Shown one piece after another: positions 53,441 through 64,000 of a stretch of DNA of 64,000 nt. The notes beneath the pieces are model-generated. The model did not search any database and had not been told where the DNA came from. It saw nothing but the letters and a program-made list of their open reading frames with translations. Position numbers and translations under genes: made by a program. Position 1 is the first letter of the stretch; each line of letters begins with the position of its first letter. The DNA is from Girardinichthys multiradiatus (Eukaryota; Chordata; Actinopteri; Cyprinodontiformes; Goodeidae). The stretch spans positions 18,336,749 to 18,400,748 of the forward strand of contig NC_061800.1 of assembly GCF_021462225.1 (NCBI RefSeq), in the 5' to 3' direction.

Positions 53441-55889
53441 ACAAAGCCTGGAAGGTTGCTTTCACAGGATGATTCCTAACATATAAAATAAGGAAATTAT
53501 ATCAATATTTTTGTTTTGCTGAGTAAAACATCGTCCAAAGTCCATTTGAAACACAGTTTCAGATAATCAATTATTTTGCCTAACAAATAACATGAGCCAA
53601 CTTCATGTTGCACAATAAATAACTTGATGTGGAAAAAAAGCAGCAAAGTTACAAACAAGCAGGGTAAATCCCAGGTGAAATTGGCAAGGAGTCATGGAAA
53701 TATCAATACCTTGCCTTAATGGACTGAAGACAAAACGGAGGGGTGGAAGAAACCAGAGACCTGGAAGTGAGCCTGTTTGTGTACAATGTGCTGGAGGAAG
53801 AGTCTGTGTTATCAACACAATCAGGACAGCCTGGAAATATTCATGCAGGAATAAAAAACATGACGCAAAGCCAGAAGATGCAAATTCATAAGCAATACTT
53901 GGAAATGTATGAGCATTTTGTCGTGATTCCTAATTCACAAGCTAAAGAGTCTGAAACCATATCTACACTGACCAAAATTGACCAAATATAAAGTTATGAT
54001 ACAGTAACAAGAGCTGGCAGTGGCTTCATATACTCCACAAATGTATTTGATCAGATAAAAGCGGTTTGCAGATATTTCTAATGTAGACTGAAGATGGAAG
54101 TCATGCATCATAACACGTCAGAGACGAGGCCAGAAGGAGAAGCATCAAATTGAAATGACAGGAAAACAGGAAGAGGATAGTTGGGATCGAAACAAAACAT
54201 CCTGGAAGACACTAGACCAATATCCTAACAGGGTATAAAAACATCCTGACCATCTTTGGTTTACAGAAAAATCACTTGTATCTTATATAAATCTTATATA
54301 AAAAAAATTATTTCCAAAGAGTAAGGAGGTGGTTGAACATGCTTGCTAAGAGATCCTCTCAAGAGAAGCCTGTAATTATTTTCCAACTGCTTGCAAAGCT
54401 GATTTGTAATGATTCTTAAAGATTTTTACTCCTTTTGAGCTGGCTACAGGCTAAGCAAGCCAGTTTCCTGAAATACAGGCCATCGAGGTTGGAAAAAACA
54501 GTGATGAAATTAAAGTGGAAACCTGCCAGTCCTGCTCTGGCAGAACGAACAGCAGAAACCCCTGGATGAAGGTGATTCAAAGACTTTGTTCAGTCAAAGC
54601 AACACTGTCTGCTTAAATGCAAGGGGAAACATGACTGGGCCATGATAGGATTTTAAGAAACTGCTTTACAATGCATGAGAAAGATGACGCCATGGGCTGA
54701 TTAATTATTTATGACCTATCCAAAATACAACCGGAAATATAGCTTGTTCCAGGTAGAAGGAGACGAACCAAGACAAAAAGAAAGAAATGGCTTTTTCCCT
54801 TTGAAATCCGCTTAGATATAACCCTCTAATAACCTATTGTCAAGCTGGTTTACCTTTCACCCATTTCTGCCTGCATCTATCAAACGATAACAGTAATGCT
54901 GGGTGTGAGCAGGGACTGCCAACATTAACGCCAGCAGTGAAGCACAGCTTTAGAGGCCAGGGAAAAAGCAAACATTACATGATCAGATTGATTGCTGAGT
55001 AAAGGCTCCCCTTCCCACAGTCAGCCATAATAATATAAGATAATTCACACTGATAGTGTCTGCAGGAACACCAAGTCAGACTTCTTGTAAAAATATAGGT
55101 TACCACTGTGTCGGTAAACTATAAGAAAGGAAAAAGACACTTGAATCTCCAGTCTCCTAAACATTGCAAACATGATACCCTTGTTTTGCAAAGACATAAG
55201 TAGCCTCGAAAGAAAGAAAAGTATCTATTTTCAACTGTATTCATGACCCATCATAAATAAGCAACTTGTGTTTTTAGAAGGTCTTGTGTATTATTAAACA
55301 GAGCCAAGGCTCCAACCTTGGTGTCAAAACGACAGACAAAACTGTTGTTCTAATTCTGTAGATGAATTCAAGGGCAGATATTCAGTCTACAGTTCAAAGT
55401 AAGTAACCAAAATAAATAACAAAAATAAAGGGAAAAGAAAAGAAGCAGATCGTGTTGCTTCTGTACTTCTGTAAAAGTATGATTCTTACATACTTTACAA
55501 TTAGTTAGGCACACTCAACCTAGAATCAGCACTTAAAACAGTACATCTTGCCATGATTTATTCAATTAACATCCTGTTTAACTGTTGAACCAATGTATTG
55601 AATAGCTTGAAGAAGGGCCTTTATCAACAATGACCTGAAATGATCAAATTCTCTAAGAATTCATTTGTTCCCTTCATTCTTTCTCATTCTTGTTTTAGTT
55701 TCGGAAGGTGACCGAACATTTTCTTCAAACACAGGCGATCTTTTTTACAGTAATTTGTCAGATAGGTCTTTTCACCTTCCACTTTTAACCACAGTCCCAC
55801 ATTGTTCAGAAAGAAGACAAGATAGGACTGTCTCTGTCTGTTCAATGAAAATTTGCTGAGTGGGTTTGAATATGTATTCTGTGGTAGAT
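53441..55889 (-). other. tbc1d4 intron 1, nothing recognised
   Basis: No gene or repeat recognised; short open frames only. Confidence 0.45.
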
Positions 55890-56390
55890 ATGGTGCTGTG
55901 CTTGAAGGCATTGTTCTGTTGAATGTTTCAATGAAACTTCAGCTGCTGCCTCACATCTGACTCCAGAACATTTTTAATCTACAGAGGTGTTCATGGTTGA
56001 TTCAGTCACAGCAAAGACTCCTGGTCCTGTGGCTGCAACACAAATCCAAATCTTCAGGCCTTCAGCACTTTGCTTTGACAGATGGTATAAAGTGTCTGTG
56101 TTGATATAGCGGATCTTGTTTCCAGTAAACATAGTGCTGTGGATTATGGGCAAATGTCATAAATGTACATTCCACCTGAAATTTGGTGGTTTATTCAGGA
56201 GCAACTTTTACATGTTGCTATTTTTTAGTTAATTTTTTACTAGCAGGCCTTACAAAAAAAAACAAAAACACCCTTGTTCGAAATATTGGAATTGCTGACA
56301 TAAATCTCAACACTTTACTGAGGCCTGTAGTGTCTCAGATGCATTGTATTGTTGTTCCTCTAAAAATTGTATAAAGACAAGACTAAATTT
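55890..56390. repeat. Decayed DNA-transposon-type fish repeat
   Basis: Recognised by CACAAATCCAAATCTTCAGG, GACAGATGGTATAAAGTGTC (56078), GTGCTGTGGATTATGGGCAA (56130) and GAGGCCTGTAGTGTCTCAGA (56320). Superfamily not assigned. Confidence 0.45.
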
Positions 56391-56397
56391 GGAAATT

Positions 56398-56765
56398 AGG
56401 GTTGCATGATATTAGGAAAACACGACAGCAATATTATTTTTCAATGTTACAATGAGGGCATCACATACTATTAACCCACATTTTCTTTTTTTACAATGTC
56501 CCCACCCCTCTCTGTCAGCTGTAGGACCTCAGTCACTAATAGTGAAATGCACTAAAAGTGAGTGGACCTGCTTAAATATATTATTGGCTTAAGTAGGGGA
56601 TTGTCTTTCAATTGCTAAGAATTCATGCCCTATTTCATGACTGCATAGCACTTGAAAGAAAGAAAATCCCCTACTTAAGTTTTCAGCCAAGCAACCCTTT
56701 GCAATTGCAATATTTCGCACACCAATATTGCAATGATGACTTTGATTTGATATTTTAAGCAGCTC
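56398..56765. repeat. Divergent interspersed repeat, copy 2
   Basis: Same layout as 38007-38350: GCAATATTATTTTTCAATG start, TGTCCCCACC centre, GCAATTGCAATATTTCGCAC end. Confidence 0.45.
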
Positions 56766-57334
56766 CATTAGAAATTGTTCAATCCCATTTTCTCCAGAAC
56801 AAACTTTTTACATTGTAGCCAAGTTTATTTTCAATAAAAAATTAAACTATGTGAATGGGTGTTGTTAATGAAAGAAAAAAGCTGGTCAGGTGGCTTTTTA
56901 TTTCCTTGTACCTTAATCCTTAAGAATAAAGACTATATATGTAAGCTCAAAGATTACAAAGGACAAACTGGGCAGTTGAATTTAACAACACTCTTGTCCC
57001 AACATAAAACACAAAGACCCTTATGTCACCTTAACAAAAGGTGGACTATTAGAAAATAGTGAACAAAGATGCGAAGATGTGAAAAGATCGCCAAAGAAAA
57101 GGTTGTTACTGCTGTTGCTAAACGGATCAAGGCTCAGCAGGTAAGAACACTTCCTTGTCACCAAAGTACATTTAGATATTGGCAGTTATTGTTAATAATT
57201 TAAAATCGGATATTATTATTTTTATTATTAACAATCCGAAATTATAATTAATATTAAAATAAGATAAATTACACCAGCATACGATATATTTAAATAAATG
57301 TTTCTCTAAAGATTCTAATATAAAGTTTTAAAAA
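56766..57334. other. tbc1d4 intron 1, possible mini-exon of a foreign element
   Basis: At 57069-57138 (plus) an ATG opens a short Lys/Ala-rich frame (MRRCEKIAKEK...RIKAQQ) that ends at a strong donor GTAAGA. No homologue recognised; chance is possible. Confidence 0.2.
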
Positions 57335-58440
57335 AATGACACACCAGGTGGTGTCTTCCGATCTTGAATCATCCTTTGTGTCTGCTGCTACTGCTCCATG
57401 CTGCTCAGTTTTGCCTCTGATTGTTTCAATCAGTGCCTATTTACTGTAACGCTAGATTTACACTGTATCTGCTCCAGTCCGGTCCAGTCCGCTGCGAAGC
57501 TCGGAGGAGCCTCAAGAACCATATGCAGATCGCGCAATAAATGAGGAAGCAAGTCCAAAACAACTCATTCTGTGGAAGTTACACCAGTTAAATTGCTTCA
57601 TTTTTCGTTTTATGCATCCAGATATTTTCATGTGTTTTGTTTTACAATGTGTGAGAACACTTAGTGCAGTGAAGCTATATTTGTTGCTTAATTCGGTGCA
57701 ATTAATGTTCAATTACTCGGTTTATAATACCTTAGTTAACCCAGCAACTGATCTAACTGATCTAATGTGTATTTATTAATACAGGAGATCTAGTCCGTCT
57801 TTAGTGAGTTATCTTGAAAATCCAGATGTTGTGCTGGTTCTGTTTCCTGGTGGTGCGGTATGATTCATGCAGATTGACTCCGGCTGTTCTCCGGCATCCG
57901 GCAAAAATAGACTGGTTGAATTAGATGGCTGTCCGCATGCTGCAGCACTTGCCGCACGCTCTGTCATCTGATGACAGATGACTTTCTTCTCCTGACTCTG
58001 CTGCATCTCTCTCTGTGATAGTGACTGAAATATATCAAAAGAAATATCAGATTCTTTGCTGCTGTCTGTGTTGCTGGCCATTGTAGCAGTTTATGTGACA
58101 AAGTTCCCCTTTGACGTCATAAAAGAGAACAACAAAATCACAAAAGAGTAGTCTGGAAATGCCTTTTCAGTGAAATGTATGACCATATATCTCAACAACT
58201 GGCATGAATTTACATTTTCAAATATTTTATCAATGTTTCCTTTCCATAAATGCAATTGGATTTATCATGAAAATTCAATGTCACAGGCACTTTAATAGTG
58301 GAGAAAATCATGGTGTTCAACGTGTCAAAAGAAAATCTAAATTTAAGGTGTTGTAAACCACGTACAGTGGCTCTCAACATAACACAGCCTCTTGTCAAAA
58401 ATATTAAGCGTTTTTGATTCAGTTTCAGCATTCAGTTTTC
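57335..58440 (-). repeat. Unclassified repeat-like segment with a 90-codon open frame
   Basis: A minus-strand frame at 57809-58081 starts MASNTDSSKESDISFD, is Ser/Gln-rich and has no domain I know. The flank at 57450-57500 (ACGCTAGATTTACACTG, TCCGGTCCAGTCCGC) looks like the end of a PIF/Harbinger-style DNA transposon, but the opposite end was not found. Confidence 0.3.
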
Positions 58441-58499
58441 TTAAGTTACAGTGAATCTGATGGACCTGAAAATAAGTTAAGTTCAGTTCCTAGAGGTGA

Positions 58500-59320
58500 C
58501 TCCAGAAGGACATGTTTGAAGAGTTTCAGTCAGGTTTCAGAACTCATAGCAGTGAAACAGCACTGGTGAAAGTCACCAATGATATTCTCATTGCCTCAGA
58601 TAATGGAATTGTGTCCGCACTTCATCATGTAAAGCACTTTGAATTGTCTTGTTGCTGAAATGTGCTATACAAATAAACATGCTTTGGCTTGTACTTGTCT
58701 TGTTAGATCTCAGTGCTGCATTTGATACGATCAATCACGGAGATCTCCTACAAGGGTTTGAACAAGCTGTAGGAATCAATGGAACAGCACTAAGCTGGCT
58801 TAGGCCATATTTTTTTATGCAAATTTCAGCTTCTTCATGTTAATGACAATTCTTCTTCATGCTCAAAGGTTACTTGTGGAGTACCACAGGGATCAGTGCT
58901 TGGGCCAATTCTCTTTACTATATACACACTTCTACTTATCCCAGCAGACGGAATATGATAAATTTCCGTCGTTATGCTAATGATATTTATCCATGAATGT
59001 TTATGTATCCAATCAATTAGATACACTACAGGCATGTCTTGAAGACATAAAAACCTGCATGACTTTAAATTTTCTTCTTTCAAGTTCAGAAAAGACTAAA
59101 TTTGTCATATTTGGGCCAGAGCCTCTGAAAAACAAACCGGTTAGTCAGTAACTTACTCTGGCTTCTGGTTATTATGTAAATAACATGTCCTAAAGTGATG
59201 CAGAAAACCCTGTTAAATTCAGAATAGCATTTAGAATTCTCCTTTTACATATAAAGCCCTTAATATCCAAGCTCCATATTTTAGAGATCAAAATGTTACA
59301 TCTATTGATTTTTGATAAAG
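58500..59320 (+). pseudogene. Decayed LINE reverse transcriptase
   Basis: Plus-sense RT fragments: FEEFQSGFRTHSSETALVKV (58508), LDLSAAFDTINHGDLL (58695), ALSWLRPYF, then in other frames VTCGVPQGSVLGPILFT (58870) and a C-terminal VKFRIAFRIL (59215). The YADD box at 58972 reads as YANDI (tatgctaatgatatt), so the catalytic Asp is lost. An intrusion at 58617-58682 splits the RT. Confidence 0.7.
58617..58682 (+). repeat. Short retroposon tail inside the LINE relic
   Basis: CATGTAAAGCACTTTGAATT and GTGCTATACAAATAAACATG resemble the 3' tail of the repeat at 16396-16462. It interrupts the RT frame. Confidence 0.5.
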
Positions 59321-59787
59321 TTTATAGTTACTGTGGCTTTTGTTATCCTCAGTTATTGCTATTGTTTTTGCCGCTATTGGCTTAAGCTCTTCGAGGACAT
59401 ATTGACCACTTTTCCTCACTGTGGTACTTTCTCCTACTACTCTCCAGTTATGGATTATCTGTAGTTATTGCCAAAATTGACTTTATGTTCTTACTCTGTT
59501 TTTTTCTTCACAGAAATTACACATGACCATCGGCTGAGCTATTGCTGTCAAAAACGTCATGTTCTGTTTCTCAAGATGACACCCTTGACTCTGTCTTTCT
59601 ATGATTAACCCGGTCCCTTTTCTAAACATAGCAACTGAAGCACCTTTTGACCTGACTGTTAAATACATTGTTTTTCATGGCATATACTTTACAGCTAGCT
59701 CAGAACTTATATGTTTAGCTTCTCCTATAGGGAGCCACTGAATGTGCTACTTCTGCCATGAACTCTGCATGTGTTGTTTTTGTTCTG

Positions 59788-59790
<3 letters not shown>

Positions 59791-59820
<30 letters not shown>
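59791..59820. repeat. (TG)15 microsatellite
   Basis: Fifteen uninterrupted TG units. Confidence 0.95.
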
Positions 59821-59823
<3 letters not shown>

Positions 59824-62800
59824 AAATGGCCCAAGGTTTGTCATAAATGACCTGAGGCTGGGGCACTGGGGTTGATAGTGGAGCAGCTGATATAACTGGT
59901 TTGATTAGAAAGCTACAGCACACTTAGATTAAGTATGGACACCCGCTACTACACAATCTAACAGATAGACACCACAATGGTGACACATAGTCTACTGATA
60001 ATCACTGAAGGAGTGCACATCCATTGCATTGGAGTGCCAGATATAAAAACTGTATGTGACCTTCTATCGAGGCTCTTCGTCATCCTTACACAGACTGCGA
60101 CGGTCCGAGACGGGAGCCTCAGCGCTGATCTCTGTAATCATTCCTCTGCCTTAATTTAGATTAAAGGAGCTAAAAGTTAGAAATTGTTTGAGAGTCGTTC
60201 CTTTAAGAGTCAGTATTAGATATAGTGTGTGATCGCTTCTGGGGTTCAAGTACTGGAGGAGCTCCGAGGCGTCCGACCGCCAACAGGGTGCGGTAGCTCG
60301 GACACGGTGACAAGTCCTTATTTGGGTTTGTTGATAAAGTTACAAACAGTTCCAAGTACTGGCCCATAATTTTTAAGTGTCTTCAAGAAAGCTGGAGATG
60401 GAGAGGTATTTAATTTTTCAGCATCCCAGTGAGATCAAACATGTATTCGAATCAAGAAAAGAATTAGCTTTTGAAATGCCTATTTTAGAACTTAACTGGA
60501 CAGAGAGTCTGAGGGGGTCACCAAAAGACTTGTGTGGATAAGAGATGTCCTTACAGTCTGAAAGCTTTTGTGAACTATTGCAAGTAAGATCGGGAAAGCA
60601 TTGTCAAGTCAATATGTTACAGGCTGATAGATTCCTACCAAAGTTCAGTTAGAATCACAAGGTTATTTCATTTGAGGGTGCACACACTTATGCAACCTAG
60701 GTATTACATCTTTATTTCCATTTAATCTAACAGATTAGTTAGTTTTTTAGTTGAATTGTACAGGATAAATGTTTTATAAGAGCACAATGTTATTAATATG
60801 ACTGATAAAAGTCTTTGTTTTTACACCGCAAAGACCTGTGCTTTTAGGAGGAGATTGTACACTTTTGATAGCCATTTCATATATTACTCTTAATGACTTG
60901 ACTACATATTATTGTGTCAGGGTAAAAAATGAATAGAACCTAATCCAGGCTGAAACCCCTTAGTATTATCACTTCTCAAAACTGATACGGCTGCTGATAC
61001 ACCTCCAAGTCTGCAGCGAAGGTAATGACAGAGTTTAATCTGTAAATAATAGTGAAATATGGCTCAGCCATGCAGTACACTGCTATAACCAACAATCCTG
61101 CTAGTTTTATCACTCTACAATGCTTCTTATGTGCAACCAGAAATGGATGAGGTGCAGAAACACCTCTGTTTAGTGCCAATACCAAAGAACAGAGATTACA
61201 ATGGTCAGATTCCACGTCAGATCACAACTTAAAAACAAAGGGACCTGTGGTTTGTGTGATGGGCAGGCTCAAGCTCTGTATTGTTGTCTTAATAATGGCG
61301 CCATGGTATTACAGGGTCATGGTTACATTTGTAGCTGTGGCTACGAGCTCCTCACTAAGTCTCAAAGATTCTGAAGAGGTAAAAAGTTCAAATTCTCAGT
61401 GGGATGTATAAGTCTGACTTTGATTTTAATCTGATAAAACTTTGCATCTCCCCTGACACCTGAAAAGAGTGCACCTTGTTAAAACATTTTACAGTTGGAT
61501 AAAAACACTCATACTTTTTATACATTTGATGTGCATTTCAAGTCAAACCTTATTTGAAGCACCCAACCTTTCAAACACACTCAACGTGACCAACCAGGTT
61601 TAGAGACAGGACCTGCTTTCATGACATTTCCTAATGTTGACCTTTTTCTTCGTGCATGCAAAACCACATTTGCAGAGGAGGCATAACCTCTCCCTATTTT
61701 AACCTTTCCCTTCAATTTAATGCACGCAAGGACAAAGACTCCTCACTCTGGCTTTACACAATGAGTTCCTATCATGTCTTCAGCTAAGAATAGATTTGGA
61801 AACAGTTACAACTTTGTCACCTTAAAATCTGAAGCAATATTTCACGTGTTCCTTTGAACTTGTTCAAGACAAAGAAGATTTCCAAAAGCATAAGGAGCCA
61901 GCTTGAATAAGCACAGGATGCACCTGGCAGATAATCAAATCCATTACAATGGTCACAACAGAGCGTTATACATGACAAAGACATATAAGTAGAATTACCA
62001 GCCATTCCACGTAGTCCACCTTTCATATGTTGCACGCAGCCAGGCCGGCTTTTGTTGAATAATAATAGTGACTAATGCATTTTCGGGATGTCTCTCCAAC
62101 TGTTGCAAACATTTCAATTTCAGCTGAGAGGCAACAAACTACTTTTACTCTTATTTTAGAGCACCAAACAAACTCAGTGCAGCCCTGCTCACACCACTGG
62201 AAACATGATACAACACAGGCATACTTGACATTAGAGCAAAACCTGTGCATATCTGTTTGTGAACATTATTTATGAATGTTTGCAGGGTCACTGGGGAAAC
62301 AAGAAAAACAGGACCAAGTGTGAGGCTTAAGATTTGGTTGCTGGCTGAGATGGAAACATGTCAGAACAGCGTAATGTCAAGATGTGTAAAAACAGACTGG
62401 CAAATCGTGCACTAAGCTTGTGCTTTTTTTTTACAGCTAATTTAAAGCCAGACAAAGATCCCAACGGGCATCAAAGCAGCTGAAGTGAACTTCTAAGCTT
62501 AGAGGCTGAACCACATGATACAGCCTTTCAGCAACGATAAGAAAGCAAGAAAAACACAGACTCCCACGTTCCTGCTTTGTGGATGTTTTCAACATTTCAG
62601 TTTATTACTCAAGACTGGCATGCTGATCAGCATGTAAATGTGCTGACTCAAAATTGTGCCTCTTCAGATTTCAGGAAAAATGTCTTGTCTACACCGATTG
62701 TGACAGCTCAAATTCTGAAAATATAAACTCAAAAAATGAAGGGCTGACTGGGATACTGAGATCTGCAACAAAGTTCCTGACTTCAGAAAAGTCTATGTGT

Positions 62801-62889
62801 TTCATTAGGACTTTATATAACAGACATCACCTTGTATCACATCATTGTCAAGTGGAAGAAAAACTTTACCTAATGTTAACTTTGGACTT
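59821..62889 (-). other. tbc1d4 intron 1, possible solo LTR at about 59900-60250
   Basis: TATAAAA at 60042-60048, a following GC-rich leader with CAGACTGCGACGG, ATTAAA at about 60161 and a CG-rich stretch 60255-60310 would fit an LTR with the start of its leader. Ends and a target duplication were not found. The rest of the interval shows nothing. Confidence 0.25.
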
Positions 62890-63830
62890 GTATAAATTGC
62901 ATTGCAAAAATTTTTTTGTATTCAGCCCCCTGTACTTTCATACCCCTAAAAAATCCTGTGCAACTAAATATCTTTACATGTCAAACAATAGAGTCAACAT
63001 GAGTGTAATTTAATCTCAGCATAAATACAGATGTTCTGGGAAAAGCATTTATCAGAGAAGCAACTAAGAGGCTGAAGGTAACTCTGGAGGAGCTACAGAG
63101 ATCCTCCACAGTGCAGGTGGGAGAATCTGTTGGCAGGAAAAGTAGTAGCTGTGCACTCCACAAATCTGACCATTATTAAAGAGTGTCAAGAAGAAAGCAA
63201 TTCCAGAAAGAAAGTCATGAAAAATCTAATTTGTATTTTGCCACAAGTCATGTAGGAGGAAAGCAAATATGTACAACAAGGTTCTCTGGTCAGATGATAA
63301 CAAAATTAAACTGTTTTGCCATACATGCAAACTGCTATGCAAAACGGAAAACTAACACTGCACGTCTCCAGTGATACATGGTGGTGGGGATGCTTTTCTT
63401 CAGCAGGTACAGAAAACCTGGGTAGAGTTGATGGGAAATTGGATGGAGCTACTAAAGGGCATTCCATGAAGAAAATACGTTGGAGGCTGAAAAACACCTT
63501 TGATTGGGGCAAAGGTTCACCTAACAAATTGACAAAATCCCTAAATATACAGCAAGAGCCAAACTGGAATGGTTTAGACAAAAGCTTATTGATATGTCAG
63601 AATGGCCCAGTCAAAGCACAGACCAAGATTCATTCAAGGAACTTTGGCAAGATTTCAAAATTGACATTCATTTAGAGACATACAAGAATACAAAGTATTT
63701 TTATTTGTAAACAGTTTTGAAAACTAGGTGTCGTTATCCTTCCATCTTTTAATTACACACACTACTTTTGTTAAACTAATATTACTTAATTACTCAAATG
63801 TTTCTCAGTGAATATGCATTGACATCAATA
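62890..63830 (+). repeat. Decayed Tc1-like element
   Basis: Plus-sense remnants: TCTGGAGGAGCTACAGAGAT (63083), CCACAAATCTGACC (63160), TCTCTGGTCAGATGATAAC (63282), TACATGGTGGTGGGGATGCT (63375), TGGCCCAGTCAAAGCACAGA (63603). Ends are ill-defined. Confidence 0.55.
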
Positions 63831-64000
63831 ACCCAGAAGAGGCTTTAAAACTATGCACCTCAGTATTGTGATTGGTTAAATTTAGGATTTGCCGACTGAA
63901 AATGATAAGTTCATTAAGTTGGAATCAGATTTGTGGCAAAAAACTAAATGTCTATTACAACAACTGAAAGCATCAGAGGATTTAAAGGAAACAACAGAAT

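Noticed and set aside
1..64000. CRISPR array, operons or bacterial signals
   Set aside because: No regularly spaced direct repeats, no Shine-Dalgarno-led gene clusters; the sequence is intron-rich vertebrate DNA.

Overview
This is vertebrate nuclear DNA, almost certainly from a teleost fish. It has short, widely spaced exons with GT-AG introns, protein exons that follow vertebrate TBC1D4, and a dense mix of fish-type transposons (Tc1-like elements, a DIRS-type tyrosine-recombinase retrotransposon, LINE 3' ends, tRNA-derived SINEs). Nothing points to a bacterial or viral genome.

One cellular gene dominates the window. It is tbc1d4 (AS160, a Rab GTPase-activating protein), on the minus strand, reading from about 52.7 kb down to its stop codon at 13852. 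I can place 22 coding exons with consistent splice phases. They add up to 3348 nt, or 1115 codons plus stop, and cover everything from the C-terminal part of the first PTB domain to the C terminus. The first coding exon (N terminus, about 165 residues in the human protein) is not visible and probably lies beyond 64 kb, so 52.7-64 kb is the 3' part of a long first intron. The Akt-type phosphosites, the arginine and glutamine fingers of the TBC domain and the C-terminal coiled coil are all preserved, so the gene looks functional.

Layout: 1-13.85 kb is downstream flank and 3' UTR with decayed Tc1-like copies and two tRNA-derived SINEs. 13.85-22.1 kb holds the last eight exons (second part of the linker, TBC domain, coiled coil), with a LINE fragment between exons at 19.4 kb. 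23.71-29.57 kb is a DIRS-type element in the same orientation as the gene, complete in structure (inverted terminal repeats, internal complementary region, gag, RT/RNase H, tyrosine recombinase) but broken by three frameshifts. 30.8-36.9 kb holds four exons with the calmodulin-binding and Akt-regulated segments. 40.4-41.2 kb holds two short exons. 42.5-46.7 kb carries two Tc1-like elements in one intron. The first contains a chimeric LINE/Tc1 insertion next to its second catalytic Asp. The second is full length with perfect 33-bp ends but has a frameshift and has lost its first catalytic Asp. 46.9-52.7 kb holds the eight upstream exons (PTB domains). 52.8-64 kb is intron with Tc1 relics, a decayed LINE, a (TG)15 microsatellite and unclassified repeats.

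I see no previously undescribed system that the sequence could establish. The most unusual structures are the chimeric insertion at 43.65-43.98 kb, the architecture of the DIRS element (including a perfect 19-bp coding palindrome), and a CAGCAG tandem splice acceptor in a C-run in front of the main Akt-site exon.
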